Assembly: GCA_903632075.3 (NCBI GenBank)
Contig: CAHIKZ030005579.1
Location: 205,001-269,000 of the forward strand
DNA from: Acanthosepion pharaonis
Taxonomy: Eukaryota; Mollusca; Cephalopoda; Sepiida; Sepiidae
DNA: 64,000 bases
Direction of reading: 5' to 3'
A program made the position numbers and the translations under genes. Position 1 is the stretch's first letter. Every line of letters begins with the position of its first letter. Below are positions 1 to 10,988 of this stretch, piece after piece. A model generated the notes under the pieces. It worked only from the letters and a program-made list of their open reading frames with translations. It ran no database searches and was not told where the DNA came from.

Positions 1-300
1 TTTCTCTCTACTTCTCTCTATTCCATTCTAGCATAACAAGTCCCCCTCATTTTTCGATTCTCATTCTCTCTTCAGCTCTCTCTCTCACCCTTTTTCTCTC
101 TACTTCTCTCTCTCTCTTTCATTCTAACATGTCCTCCTCACTTTCCAATTCTCATTCTCTCTTCAGCTCTCTCTCACACATTTTTCTCTCTCTTTCTCTC
201 TCTTTCTCTACTTCTATGTCTCTCTTCCATTCTGCATAACAAGTTCCCCTCATTTTTCGATTCTCATTCTCTCTTCAGCTCTCTCTCTCTCTCTCTCTTT
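1..300. repeat. CT-rich tandem repeat, three units
   Basis: Three imperfect head-to-tail copies of a pyrimidine-rich unit of about 90-112 bases. The shared landmark ATTCTCATTCTCTCTTCAGC begins at 57, 148 and 260. Copies one and three also share the GCATAACAAGT block; copy two differs there. The remaining sequence is CT dinucleotide runs of variable length. No coding potential is visible. Confidence 0.8.
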
Positions 301-583
301 CCTTCTTGTGTTTTGAAGACCACCCCCCTCTTATGCTTTTCATTCGCCTTTTCTCTGTTTTACCCTGTCTCTTCTCCGTAATCATAAATGGCGAGTTGTC
401 AAAAAGAAATCGTTAAGTATCGTCGACAATTATAATCATAATCGAACTGATTGCGGGAAGATGGATTTAGACGATTTGTATTGGGAGCATCTTCAAGACA
501 GTGACATCATCACTTATGATTAGGATTAGTTTGTTGGCCGAGGTTGATACAGAATGAAAAGCAAAATAAGTGATGCCTTAGGA
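301..583. other. No recognisable feature
   Basis: AT-neutral sequence between the CT-rich repeat and the GAA array. I see no ORF of note, no repeat partner elsewhere in the window and no RNA motif. Confidence 0.5.
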
Positions 584-663
584 GACAAGAAGATAAAGAA
601 GAAGAAGAAGAAGAAGAAGAAGAAGAAGAAGAAGAAGAAGAAGAAGAAGAAGAAGAAGAAGAA
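584..663. repeat. (GAA)n microsatellite
   Basis: Almost uninterrupted GAA/AAG trinucleotide run of about 75 bases, continuing into a purine-rich flank. Confidence 0.95.
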
Positions 664-821
664 AGAGTTGTAGAGGGAGGAAGTAAAGAGAATGAAAATC
701 AGAAATAGCAGAAGACATTGATAAACAAGAAAAGAAGGGAGTTATAGAGAGGATGATAGAGAGAAAGGGATGGAGAGAAACTGACGACTAAAGGGAAAGG
801 GTAGACGACATTGATATAAAG

Positions 822-1034
822 AGGAGGCGTTGGAGTAATGGATAGCGGCTCGGTTTGAAGAATCGGAGAGCCGAGTTCAAATTCAAGTTGAATACGTTAC
901 ATTTCTTTACGTGGGAAAGGTATGAATCCTCTTCTTCCCCCGCTATGGGTAAATAGCAGGACAAACCGGGTTCTATAGCCTTGGACAGCAGAAAGAAATG
1001 GCAACCTACTGCAGGAAAAAAATCAAAATTTAGC
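822..1034 (+). mobile_element. tRNA-derived SINE (family S1), 3'-truncated copy
   Basis: The head TGGAGTAATGGATAGCGG (831-848) resembles a pol III A box, and GAGTTCAAATTC (about 873-884) a B box, with tRNA-like spacing. The layout recalls tRNA-Arg (GTGG..AATGGATAGCG..GAGTTCGAATTCC). The body includes the family landmarks GGGAAAGGTATGAATCC and CTATGGGTAAATAGCAGGAC and ends in the GAAAGAAATGGCAACC block. Octopus SINEs with tRNA-Arg heads (OR1, OR2) are in the literature; whether this is one of them needs an alignment. Seven loci of this family occur in the window. Confidence 0.8.
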
Positions 1035-1048
1035 GGCATATCAAATTC

Positions 1049-1566
1049 ACGGTGGAGTATTGGATAGCGGATCGGATTGAGGAATCGGAGAGCCGAGTTC
1101 GAATTCCAGTCAGATCCATTACATTCACTTACGTGCTAATACCCTTGGGAAAGGTATGAATTCACTTCTCCCTCCAGCTATTGGTAAATATCAGAACAGA
1201 CTGGGTTCTATAGCCTTGGATAGCAACTGGTCTACTGCAGAAAGAAATGGCAACCTACTGCGGGAAAAATCTGCCTCGTCAGTCATGTATCAAAAGATAC
1301 ATGATCGCCTAAGCGTGTATCACGCATGGCATATAACTGACTGACTGACTTTCTAGTCGAATCCATTACATTCACTTGGGAAAGGTATGAATCCTCTTCT
1401 TCTCCTCCCCCAGCTATGGGTAAATAGAAGGACAAACCGGGTTCTATAGCCTTGGATAGCAACTGGTCTACCGCAGAAAGAAATAGCAACCTACCGCGGG
1501 AAAAATTTGTCTCGTCATCGAAAGACACATGATCACCTAAGCGTGTATCACGCATGGCACATAAAC
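1049..1566 (+). mobile_element. SINE family S1, dimeric copy
   Basis: A full unit (1049-1348) has the A-box head, a B box in GAGTTCGAATTCC, the body, and a tail with a short hairpin region (ATGTATCAAAAGATACAT) ending in CATATAACTGACTGACTG. It is followed directly by a second, headless unit that starts TTTCTAGTCGAATCC (about 1350) and ends at the CACGCATGGCACATAAAC tail. The same unit-plus-headless-unit junction recurs at 50363-50872, so this is a dimeric subfamily rather than a chance tandem. Confidence 0.8.
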
Positions 1567-1574
1567 TTGCAGCG

Positions 1575-2965
1575 AAAAAGTTATTGACGAGAAACAGAAG
1601 GCAACTGACGAGAAATAAATAACCGAATACAATGGCGGAGGAAGAAGAAACAATGCAATTGACAAAGAAGAAGAAGAAGCAGAAGAAGAAGAAGAAGAAA
1701 CAAAATGTGATTGACGTTTAAGGGGGAAACCGAATGCGATTGATGCAGGAGAGGCGACAGATTGTGAATGAAGGTGAAGAAGAAACAGAATGCGGTTGAC
1801 GACAAAGACGATATCGAATGCAAATCTCGAGGAAGAAGAAAAAAAAATTGACGCGGAAGAGGAAGCAGATTGCGATTGACGAGGAAAAGCGATTGACGAG
1901 GAAAAAGAAACAGGATGCAATTGAAACGAAAAGGACGAACGTAGAAGAATGCGAATGACGAGGAAAAAGAAACAGAATACAACTGACGTGGAAGAGGAAA
2001 TCGAATGCGATTGACATTGAAGCAGAAACAGAATGTAATTGACGAGAAAGAGGAAACAGAATGCGAATAACGAGGAAGAGGAGACCGAATGCAATTGAGG
2101 ATGAAGAGGAGACCGAATGCAATTGATGCGGAGGATGAAACATAATGTGAATTACGAGGAAGAAGAGACAGAAAGCCATTGAAGAGAAAGAGAAAACAGA
2201 ATGCGGTTGACAATAAAGAAGGGACAGGATATGCTTGAGGAGAAAGAAGAAACAAATGCGATTGACGTGGAAGAAGAAAGAAAATATGATTTGAGAGGAA
2301 GAGGAAACAATGCAATTGACGAGGAAGAATAGAATGCAAGTAACGTAGAAGAGGAAACAGAAGGCGATTTATGAGGGCAAAGAAACAGAATGCAATGATC
2401 GAGGAAGAGGAAACCGATTGTGACTCACGATGTAGAAGAAACAGATTTGAGATTGATGAGAAATCGGGAACCGAATGTGATTGACGATGAAAAAGAAACA
2501 GAACGCAATTGACGAAGAAGAGAAAACTGAATGCGATTGACGAGGAAAAAGAAACAATGCAATTGACGAGGAAGGAGGAACCGAAAGTAAATGACGCGGA
2601 AGAAGATATCGAATGCAATGGACTATGAAGAAGAAACTGAATGCAATTGACGAGAAAAAAGAAACAAAATATGACTGACAATGAAGAGGAAATCGATGGA
2701 GGAAGAGGAAACAGAATGCAATTGACGAGGAAGAATAGAATGCAAGTAACGTAGAAGAGGAAACAGAAGGCGATTTATGAGGAAAAAGAAACAGAATGCA
2801 ATGATCGAGGAAGAGGAAACCGATTGTGACTCACGATGTAGAAGAAACTGAATGCAATTGACGAGAAAAAAGAAACAAAATGTGGCTGACAATGAAGAGA
2901 AAATCGAATGCAGTTGACGATGAAGAAGAAACAGAATGCGGTTGTCAAGAATGACGAAACGGAAT
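1575..2965. repeat. Diverged 28-base purine-rich minisatellite
   Basis: Irregular tandem repeat whose units resemble GAGGAAACAGAATGCAATT plus a variable GACGAGGAA linker, with lengths fluctuating around 28 bases. Because 28 is not a multiple of three, open frames of serine/phenylalanine-rich junk appear on the minus strand in all phases; they are not genes. A segment of about 150 bases (around 2285-2430) recurs at about 2700-2850, including the block with CGATTTATGAGG and CACGATGTAGAAGAAAC, so larger duplications also happened. Confidence 0.85.
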
Positions 2966-3415
2966 GCAGTTGACGTGCAAGAGGAAACAGAATTCGATTG
3001 ACGTGCAAGAGGAAACAGAATTCGATTGACGTGCAAGAGGAAACAGAATTCGATTGACGTTCAAGAGGAAACAGAATTCGATTGATATGCAAGAGGAAAC
3101 AGAATTCGATTGACGTGCAAGAGGAAACAGAATTCGATTGACATGCAAGAGGAAACAGAATTCGATTGACGTGCAAGAGGAAACAGAATTCGATTGACGT
3201 TCAAGAGGAAACAGAATTCGATTGACATGCAAGAGGAAACAGAATTCGATTGACGTGCAAGAGGAAACAGAATTCGATTGACATGCAAGAGGAAACAGAA
3301 TTCGATTGACGTGCAAGAGGAAACAATTCGATTGACGTGCAAGAGGAAACAGAATTCGATCGACGTGCAAGAGGAAACAGAATTCAATTGACGAAGAAGA
3401 GGAAACGGAGTGTCA
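2966..3415. repeat. Homogeneous 28-base minisatellite with a 5-unit higher-order repeat
   Basis: Near-identical units of 28 bases (core GAGGAAACAGAATTCGATTG). The unit boundary triplet after GAC/GAT varies. Units starting at 2972, 3000, 3028, 3056, 3084, 3112, 3140, 3168, 3196, 3224, 3252, 3280 and 3308 read GTG, GTG, GTG, GTT, ATG, GTG, ATG, GTG, GTT, ATG, GTG, ATG, GTG. The five-unit block GTG-GTT-ATG-GTG-ATG (140 bases) therefore occurs twice, at 3028-3167 and 3168-3307. The unit at 3308 is two bases short. Confidence 0.9.
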
Positions 3416-3419
3416 TTGA

Positions 3420-4195
3420 CGATGAAGAGATGGTGATTTATATTGCATTTAATTTTTTGATGATTGTCGGTGGCAGGGAAGCAAGAAACTGGAATAGAGT
3501 TCCACATGCAAGAAGTACGAGAAAAAGAAACTATTCGAATAGAACTTATGGTTACATAGCGCCATATCAACTGTAAAACGATAAGATCTATTTGCCAATC
3601 TAGTAGTTCGCTTACATTCAGTTGGTCGGGGGACCAAGGAGAAGAGCGATATTTATTTCCGCTTATTTACAGAAGATGTGGCACAAGGCCAAAATGGGGA
3701 ATGGGGAAAAGGACAGTCTTCTTATGTCTTAAAGTTAAACATAGCTAGCCACAAACACTGACCCAAATATACAACAATATTCCTTAAACCAAAACAACAC
3801 ATCCTTACTTACCTTTCTTAATGCATCCACCGTAATACCACATTGTCTCTATGAAGATCCTAACTTTTCCCAATATGTACAATTCATTGTCTGTGGGTGG
3901 GGAGGGGAATAAAATAACAACTTTAAAACTAGCCCCAGTGAGTGTTTACAATATGAATACAAATATATTTACAAAAAACCAAGGTCCAAAGAGGAGAGCT
4001 TATTAGAACAACTGTTATGAAAATATCTTTAGAAAAGACTGAGGGAAGCGGCGTTGGGAAAGTGACTGAAGCGGAGATGCCTGGTCATGACCGATAATAT
4101 TGCAGGCATTTCTTTGGATTTTGTCGAGAAAATCTGCTAGGTCGCTTCACTGAGTCATACTATAGAATTTTTCTCGCCATAATCTATCTTACATA
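3420..4195 (-). pseudogene. Non-LTR retrotransposon 3' fragment (jockey-like RT tail)
   Basis: Read on the minus strand, 3449-3637 gives a peptide with TRLANRSYRFTVDMALC and YSNSFF. This is the family signature 'TRLx.RSHxFTV...C...FYSNSFFSRTSxLWNSLP' found downstream of RT in jockey/I-type elements and seen repeatedly in this window. The upstream part continues at 3990-4195 (a FDKIQRN-like region at about 4115-4135). The 245-base repeat X (3656-3900) sits between the two halves. There are many stops, so this is a dead 5'-truncated copy. Confidence 0.7.
3656..3900. repeat. Repeat X, copy 1 (inside a non-LTR fragment)
   Basis: Shares long blocks with 18048-18275 and 18290-18530, for example AACTTAGCTAGCCAC-like, CCAAAACAACACAT and CCACCGTAATACC. 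It interrupts the non-LTR tail at the same place as the 18 kb copies, just after the equivalent of AGTCTAAGG..GAG, which suggests the insertion happened before the host element multiplied or the locus was duplicated. The class of X is unknown to me. Confidence 0.7.
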
Positions 4196-4201
4196 TCTAT
4201 A

Positions 4202-4760
4202 GGTCTATCATTCATAAAGGTATTGAATATTGCTATCACATCTGGTCTGGTGCTCCTACTATACATTTAGTGATTTTTGATAAAATCCAAAGAAGAATTT
4301 GCAATTTTATTGGCCTTGATCTGGCATCCCGGCTTCACTCACTTTCCCAGTGACGTAACATAGCTTCCCTGTGCCTTTTCTCTGAACATTTTCATGGTAA
4401 TTGTTCTAATGAACCTTCCTCTATGCTACCTAGACTTTACGAATTTAAGTGCAGTACTAGCTTGGCGTCAAGGGTTAATCTATTGAGAGTTGAAATGACT
4501 AGATGCAACCGGAAGTTCTATGCTAACAGTTTCTTCTCTGGCACTTCTCACTTGTGGAACTCTCTTCCGGCTTCTTGCTTTCCAAACAGTTTTGATCTTT
4601 AAAAATTTAAATACAATGTCAATCGTTATCTTTTTAAAATCCCGTTCTTTTATTTTCTTGCTTGTAATGTTTTCTTTTTCTCATATTCTCTTACGCTCAG
4701 TAAAGCCCTTCCGTCTTAGCGGCTTTATTGCTTGGGATGGAATCATGAAAAAAATATACA
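4202..4760 (+). pseudogene. Non-LTR retrotransposon 3' fragment, opposite orientation
   Basis: The plus strand encodes, with stops and frameshifts, GIEYCYHIWSGAP (about 4211-4256), FDKIQRRICN (about 4277-4307), then SRLHSLSQ and RCNRKFYANSFFSGTSHLWNSLPAS-like text up to about 4580, and a tail ending CTTAGCGGCTTTATTGCTTGG. These are the conserved C-terminal blocks of the same non-LTR family. It lies head to head with the minus-strand copy ending at 4195, only about 7 bases away, as expected from twin-priming inversion or back-to-back insertion. Confidence 0.75.
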
Positions 4761-4761
4761 C

Positions 4762-5045
4762 GGAGGGCCAGACTATATATGGAAGCAATATTCATTGTAC
4801 AGGCGAATGGTAGATTTATAAATGTGGAAAATGTATTCTCTTAAGAAAATTTGTCTGACACGAAAGAGTGAACCAACTTTCCTCGTAGAAGATCGAGCAA
4901 TTGATTTCAATATAATCACTCCACTTCAGGTTAGATGATTCTTTGGATTTTATCAAGATTCTCCAGATATATATGTATATCAGGCACCAGAGGAAATATA
5001 GTGGCAATATTCAATGCATGGACGAATAATAGATTTATAAATGTA
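4762..5045 (-). pseudogene. Two short non-LTR fragments
   Basis: Minus-strand pieces of the same family RT. 4762-4950 matches the segment upstream of the DKIQRR block seen also at 13390-13560 and 32400-32570. 4950-5045 repeats part of that segment (GGCAATATTCAATGCATGG..ACGAATAATAGATTTATAAATG). No frame is maintained. Confidence 0.6.
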
Positions 5046-6357
5046 CTAGCAGCATTACCCGGCGTTGCCTGTGTTTATTCAAAAAAAGATCACGAATCTC
5101 ATCCAATCTGTAAAATTAAAATAAAGAAGATTTTATCTTTAGTGCCTCTTATCAATATGGCGAAAAATTATAATGACATGAAGTGTGAAAACATTTATAA
5201 CAGGAGAAAGTTGTTTTTTACAGAAGCACAAAAGATACAAAAAATATTTGTAAGCAAATGAAGAGTATATTAATCGCAATCGGTCTACGAAAATTGTTGA
5301 GGAGAAATGATTTGTTGACAGCTTTTGCTCAAACTACATCGAATGAACAACATGCATTGGAAGGAGAAGAAATTCAACAAAGACTCCTAGCAGCCGTGCC
5401 AAGGCTGAAAACCAACGTTCACAAAGACTGTCTAGAATTGTTCTTTGCCCCTAAGTTTCGACAGCTCGAGTAGCAGCAGTTTTGATAATCGTTTTTGATT
5501 CATTTTAAGATTGTAACATACATGTAAAATTCTGTCGAAATCGAAGCAATTTGAAAATTTGGGGGTCCCTTTGGTTCACCCTAGGGGTCCCAAATTTCAA
5601 GCCAAAGGACAGGTTTAAGACTAATAGTAATTGAAATAATAAAGCAGATCTTTTTAAAGTTTTCTATTTAATCGACTTTATGGCTAAGGCTGGAGACTTA
5701 ATTGAAAATTTCGGGGTTCCCTTCTGGCCCCCTAACTCGCGGGGGTCCCATTGTTGATTTTCAGTGAATTCCAAGAGACTACTTCAGTTACTCGATATAA
5801 TCTCAATATGTACTGAAATATTCGTTGAAATTGGGGAATACTGTTACAAAATACACTTGAAAAGCAATTGGGCCATCAAGGGGTTTATAGGGTCATCCTT
5901 GGGGGGGGGGCTCATGCATTTTTAAAAATCTGACAACCGATTTCTATCTCATTGTAAGAGCGTAACAAACATGCAAAATTTCATCAAAATTGAAGCAATT
6001 TGAATTTTTTGGGGGTCCCTTTGGGGCACCCTGGGGGTCCCAGTGTCGAGAGAAATGAAAATCAATATAGCGTATAATAAGCGTGACAGTAAGTTGCAGA
6101 CACTTATCAAGTTTCATTAAAATCGGACTTAGGGTTTAGACTTCAAGTCTGAAAGTTTAAAAACAACCAAACTAATGGAAATTCCCGTTTAAACATTATA
6201 TTTATCGATTATCGGTTATTGATTTTTGAAAAATTACTATTTTTGTGCCCGGACACACCCAGTATCGAGTACAATCTATGTTCCAAATTTGGTGGAAATA
6301 TGCCTTATGGTTCTCGAGTAGTTCGCGAACTCACACACACACCCACATGGTCAGTTT

Positions 6358-6404
<47 letters not shown>

Positions 6405-6405
6405 A
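5046..6405. repeat. GGGGGTCCC-rich dispersed repeat
   Basis: Begins with CTAGCAGCATTACCCGGCGTTGCC. A related end occurs inverted near 42220-42256 (CGGGCAACGCCAGGCTCTACT). Several diverged internal units carry AATTT(G)GGGGGTCCCTTTGG, around 5560, 5700, 5890 and 6000. It ends near TTCTCGAGTAGTTCGCGAAC (6312-6331), CACACACACCCA and a (GATA)n array at 6360-6403. ORFs of 108 and 71 codons (4935-5261 and 5258-5473) cover the start but match nothing I recognise and use no clear codon bias. I treat this as a non-coding or relic element of unknown class. Confidence 0.55.
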
Positions 6406-7960
6406 ATGGATCCTTCTTTGGATTTTGTCGAAGATCTTGAGATATAGTCATTTTCATTCTCAGATTGAACCCAACAGTTACTGTACGCACTGCACAGCGA
6501 ATCGAACTTGCTTAACTATTATACGCCATTAAGGGCTCGGGTTTATATATTCATATAGACTATAGAAAATCCATTTAAACAATTGCCAGGCTGATCGGAT
6601 CATCACGGAAGGCAGATTTGCGACCGGCTCGTTCCATGCCCGCGTCACGGCATTTGGAACATCTGCCTTGATATTCGTTTTATGTTCAGCTTCCCATATC
6701 GTTGTCTGTCCGCAGGAGTTTGTCTTCTACACGCCATCATTTTCAGTTATGTGCATACAGACACATAAAATCATATAAATATTTCTTTATGAAATATCAA
6801 ATATCAAACGACCTTTGTTCATATTTCCTGCCATATCGAATTCATTCGAAAACGTGACAGTAAATGGATTGTCGTCACGAAACACTTTCTGTTGCCATCG
6901 TTACGAATTTTTGTTTGTGAACCTGAAGAATGTCTCATTTCATAAATATAGAACTGATATGTATCTGGGGATTTTCTAAGATTAAGTTAGTCTGACATAA
7001 GGCCATTATTAGGGAGCTGTAACGTTATGTAATAAACGTCTGTTAAAAATACGAAACAAAATCTTTTATATGAAAAATGTCTGGGCGCCTCGACGTGATG
7101 TCACTGTCTCGCTAGAATAATTACGACTGAGTAGTGTTATCGATCTTCAGTGAATGCCCCATACTTTCGGCCTTGTGCCAACCATAAGTTGATTTTTAAC
7201 AGTCATTTAACTTGATAATTGAGTCTACCCATACAGTGAAAACCCGCGTACATGGCGAAAATTTACGACTTTCACTGGTTTCTTTCTTATTTTTCATTGA
7301 TCTTTCAACCAATTTTCATCAAACTTAACAATTGCTTTATAAATGTATTCTCTTTTACATCCCTGGTAGCACACTGACAAATTGAATTTCAAAAACTCCA
7401 AAATAATTGTAGTCTAAAGTGGGTCTTCATGTTTGTTTTACTCTTTCATGTCCTCGTCTAACTTCGATTGAATAAATACAGACGACTTCTGTTATATCAG
7501 TAACTGCATTCATTCAAAATGTTTTTTTTAATGAAAGTACTTTAAAGTAATTGAAGAAGATAGACTCTGTTACATCTAAACATGATGCTGTTTTTGCTCC
7601 ATTCTAATTGAAAGCTTTTTTCTGATCGACCAGCTGGGTATGGCTGCTAGTAGTTTTATAATTTGATGTCCATAAACTTATAAAACTATGTAAAATAATT
7701 GCTAACAACTGTTTCTTCTTTTGCAATATACGTTTCCATGAGCAAAGATTCGGCTTACCTATGGCGTCACCTATTAATGGCCGGTCCATTTAAACACATC
7801 ATACCTAAAAGCTCCACTTACCGAAGAAACAGAAGTCACGTTCTTTTATTATATCCTTAAAATATAAATTTATTAGACATAATATAGACACTTATTAAGG
7901 TTGAATCTACCATCGAAGCCACACATCAATTTGAAATAAACAAATATCTGCCTTTTCCTC
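6406..7960. other. No recognisable gene
   Basis: AT-rich sequence without a supported ORF. At 6409-6432 there is a short match to the non-LTR RT segment (CCTTCTTTGGATTTTGTCGA). The rest shows nothing that recurs in the window. Confidence 0.5.
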
Positions 7961-7967
7961 GACTTCT

Positions 7968-8292
7968 TATAAATGGGTGGTGTGGTTAGAACGTCCACAT
8001 TCTTATCATAAGACCCGGGTTCGAATCTCTGATGTTATCGGAGGGGTCGATCTCAGCGTTGGAAAGGTGACACAAGCAAAACTGTGTAAGAACGGTCACA
8101 AGTCATCGATCACGCTAGATAACACGCTCTTTCCCAGAAACTGTAACTAAGGTCTGCTCAGCATAGTTGCAGTATAAACCACAGGTGGGCTCTGTGGGTG
8201 TTGAATAAACACAAATGTGCCTGGGCAAGCGTCTGCAATAGGGATTGCAGGCACCCTAGTAGACGACCAGCTATACATTAATACGCAACAAT
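7968..8292 (+). mobile_element. tRNA-derived SINE-like element (family S2)
   Basis: GGTGTGGTTAGAACGTCCAC (about 7979-7998) followed by CCCGGGTTCGAATCTC (about 8013-8028) has A-box and B-box spacing. Between them TTCTTATCATAAGA could form an anticodon-like arm. The body (about 250 bases) contains AACACGCTCTTTCCCAG and ends at CAGCTATACATTAATACG. Single copy in this window. Acceptor pairing is poor, so it is not a functional tRNA gene. Confidence 0.6.
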
Positions 8293-8627
8293 AACAAATT
8301 GATTTTAGAGATTATCGTCAACAAAAAAATATCGTCTTCACTTCTAATCCCACCCCAATCAAAAAATAAAATCAGGATTAGTGACAGGATTCTAACTCAG
8401 AGCTCTAAGGATATGTAGGCCCCGAATCCCGAAGAGAAATACACTGAGAAAACATTTAGACATCTTCATTACCGTCATGATTTCATCTTCAACGCAAGAA
8501 GAGGAGCTTATAAAATCCACAAATCAAGAAAAAATAAACATCACTATAAAAAATAATGTATAAACATAAAAATGAATTATTTACATTATTCGGACTATTG
8601 TCCTCATCTTTGTCGCCATATTTATTA

Positions 8628-8667
8628 CAAGGTTTCGGCGTTGTACGCTCCAGCCTTCTTCAGGTGG
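8628..8667 (-). ncRNA. Hammerhead-like core, family B left arm
   Basis: The minus strand reads CAC-CUGAAGA, then a stem II from A-GGC to GCC, then GAAAC-CUUGUAA. CUGANGA and GAAA are intact, but the self-complementary ACGU of stem III seen in the other copies is changed to ACCU. Probably inactive. Confidence 0.5.
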
Positions 8668-9056
8668 TTGGAATGTCGAACTGAACCCTTTATTTCGTTC
8701 ACTGGGGTAGACTGTTCTAGTTCCACGTGCCATGTTTAATGGATGTCAGTTATCAGTTATCTCCTGTTAATTTCCCTCTGCAAGTTCTTAGCCGGGTATT
8801 GAACTCACACTCTTTGGGTCCTGTCACTGGATCTAACTAACGCCTGTCCTCAAGGACACATGACTCAGTGGATAAAGGCGTTGGTTAGATCGAGTGACAG
8901 GACCCAAAGAGTGTGAGTTCAATACCCGGCAAAGGCATTGGAGAACTTTCAGAGGGGAATTAACAGCAGATAACTGACATCAATTATACATGGCATGTGG
9001 AACTAGAACAGTCTACCCTAGTGAGCAAAATAAAGGGTTCAGTTCGACATTCCAAC

Positions 9057-9098
9057 CACCTGAAGAAGGCCGGAGCGTACAACGGCCGAAACGTTGTA
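9057..9098 (+). ncRNA. Hammerhead-like core, family B right arm
   Basis: CUGAAGA (9060-9066) fits CUGANGA. GGCCG (9068-9072) and CGGCC (9083-9087) pair as stem II with one unpaired A at its base. GAAA is at 9088-9091. ACGU (9091-9094) is self-complementary, so stem III would form only between two molecules, as proposed for minimal Penelope hammerheads. Stem I is CAC with GUA (two pairs here; GUG in the 31 kb copy gives three). Confidence 0.6.
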
Positions 9099-9206
9099 AT
9101 AAATATGGCGACAAAGATGAGGACAATAGTCCGAATAATGTAAATAATGTACATAATACCTCATCTCAGAAATATAGACAGATAATAAACATAAAAATGT
9201 CTTAAA

Positions 9207-9207
<1 letters not shown>

Positions 9208-9237
<30 letters not shown>
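9208..9237. repeat. (GATA)n microsatellite
   Basis: Seven to eight GATA units directly after a family B end. Confidence 0.9.
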
Positions 9238-9777
9238 TGGCGAACATGGTTGTAATGAACCAACTCAGTAAAACTAAAATCAGCTTTTGTTTCAGGAAAC
9301 AAAGCACATACAGTAGTTCAACATATTCAAATTCTCTCTATTTCCCAAGAATGTATAGCAGTTCACAGATAATAAAGAAAAGAAATTTGTAGATCACCAA
9401 CGTTCTGAAGGGAGATAGCCTTTTTCTTTGTCTTCTACATATGAATGAGTGTCTAAACGTAAATCTATTTTATGTTCGTAGATATGGGCTTACAGATTTC
9501 ATATCTCGCCAATATAATATTTTTACATTGATAAGTACCGACACCTGAATTGGTATTGGATTTATTTATAGCACTTCTAACAACAGCAACACATATTTCA
9601 TAGCTCTACCTTCTAACACACTTTCTACAAAACTTGTAAATAAAATAATTATCCCTACTTACCGCCATGTCCAAGGCAATTAGAGATATAGTAAGCAAGA
9701 GAAATAAATCCAACGTAACGTATCGCCACAAATTATACTAACCTTTGTTTAACAAGTCGAATGCACGTGAAACATGA
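9238..9777. other. No recognisable feature
   Basis: AT-rich spacer between two family B copies; no ORF or repeat partner seen. Confidence 0.4.
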
Positions 9778-10198
9778 TTGACACTATTTACATTATTCGG
9801 ACTATTGTCCTCATCTTTGTTGCCATATTTATCACAACGTTTCGGTCGTTATATACTCCGGCCTTCTTCAGGTGGTTTGAATGTCGAACTGAACCCTTTA
9901 GTGACAGGAACCAAAGAATGTGAGTTCAATACCTGGTTAAGGCAGTGGGGAAATTGGAGAGGAGAATTAACAGGAGATAACTGATAACTGACATCCATTA
10001 GACATGGCACGTGGAACTAGAACAGTCTACCCCAGCGAGCGAAATAAAGGGCTCAGTTCGACAGTCCAACCACCTGAAGAAGGCCGCAGCGTACAACGGC
10101 CGAAACGTTATGATAAATATGGCGACAAAGATGAGGACAATAGTCCGAATAATGTAAATAGTGTACATAATACCTCATCTCAGAAATATAGACAAACA
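9778..10198. repeat. Palindromic hammerhead repeat, family B, copy 2
   Basis: The left arm (9778-9900) is inverted and the right arm (9900-10195) is direct. The left arm lacks its tRNA-like inner part and jumps directly to GTGACAGGAACCAAAG. The right arm contains GAGTTCAATACC, then AACTAGAACAGTCTACCCC, and a hammerhead core. Confidence 0.8.
10071..10113 (+). ncRNA. Hammerhead-like core, family B copy 2
   Basis: CUGAAGA (10074-10080), stem II GGCCG/CGGCC, GAAA (10102-10105), self-complementary ACGU and U as the cleavage-site base. Stem I is lost in this copy (CAC faces AUG). Confidence 0.55.
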
Positions 10199-10339
10199 TG
10201 ATTGACCAATGAAAATCAAACAACACAAAAACAAAAACACCAGAAAATTCCTTTTTTTTCATAGTTCATTCTCTGATGAAGCTTTAATAAAAGTGAAACA
10301 TGTTAAATTGATAAACGTTTTCTATTTGGTCTTTATTTT

Positions 10340-10369
10340 AACACACACACACTCACACACACATACATA

Positions 10370-10444
<75 letters not shown>
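10340..10444. repeat. (CA)n-(TA)n compound microsatellite
   Basis: About 60 bases of CA followed by about 40 bases of TA, abutting the mariner-like element. Confidence 0.95.
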
Positions 10445-10446
<2 letters not shown>

Positions 10447-10988
10447 GAGGTCTGATAAAAAATTATTGAGACTGGTGGTACAAAAAAGAAAACTACAACA
10501 TATATCAATTCGGCATTTAAACTCCTTTGAAATAGTCACCTTCTGAAGCCATAAACTTTATCTACCGTCGTTTCCATCGATGGAAGCATTCCAGTAACTT
10601 TAGGGATTGCGTGCCTTGTCACATTCTCTTGTATTTCCTCGGTGTCTTGAAATCTTGTTCCTTTCGAGTAGCATTTGATTTTAGAAGAAAAAGTCTCAAG
10701 GTGTGAAGTGGGGGAATTAGGGAATATGGTGGTTGTCGGACGTGGGTGGCAACGTCGTCTTTTGCCAAAAACTGCTTCACAAGGCATGGTCACTAATAGA
10801 ACGACTGTGGTGTAATAAAACTACTACACTCTACACGCTTTCCTTCCATGCACTGCTATAAACAATGTGAAACAAACGGGTGTGAGCGACAAGATTATAA
10901 CTATATATATATACGCGGTAGAGTTCAAAGTCAATCTGCTACAAGCAGCTTCACCCTGCTCTGTTACCATAGCAACAGTTCCGATATT
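10444..10988 (-). mobile_element. Internally deleted mariner-like element
   Basis: Terminal inverted repeats: ACGAGGTCTGATAAAAAATT at the left end (about 10445) and, reversed from the right end, ACAAGGATTGATCAAAAAAT (about 10983). Reading the minus strand from the right end, a start codon gives MPCEAVFGK (10793 downward), then the frame jumps into the transposase C terminus with GTRFQDTEEIQENVTR, a block typical of mariner transposases near the end of the protein. The DNA-binding and catalytic core is gone. Flanking TA arrays hide the target duplication. Confidence 0.75.

Larger units (their letters stand above)
8577..9150. repeat. Palindromic hammerhead repeat, family B, copy 1
   Basis: Inverted repeat with arms of about 267 bases (8578-8844 and 8878-9147) around a 33-base centre. 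Reading outward each arm holds a tRNA-like segment (CAGTGGATAAAGGCGTTGG, then GAGTTCAATACCCGGC, about 8912-8927), then AACTAGAACAGTCTACCC, then a hammerhead-like core, then GGCGACAAAGATGAGGACA. The right arm is the better preserved. Related copies are at 9778-10195, 30855-31178, 35555-35735 and 58970-59165. The shape fits a non-autonomous Penelope-type element inserted head to head. Confidence 0.8.

Noticed and set aside
2966..3415. 28-base regular repeats as a CRISPR array
   Set aside because: Units are contiguous without spacers, the context is eukaryotic and no cas genes are present.
1537..3570. Minus-strand serine/phenylalanine-rich frames up to 366 codons
   Set aside because: The 28-base minisatellite lacks stop codons in several phases; overlapping frames in all three phases show that it is not coding.
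7968..8040. Functional tRNA gene
   Set aside because: Boxes A and B are recognisable but acceptor and T stems do not pair well, and the sequence continues into a SINE-like body.
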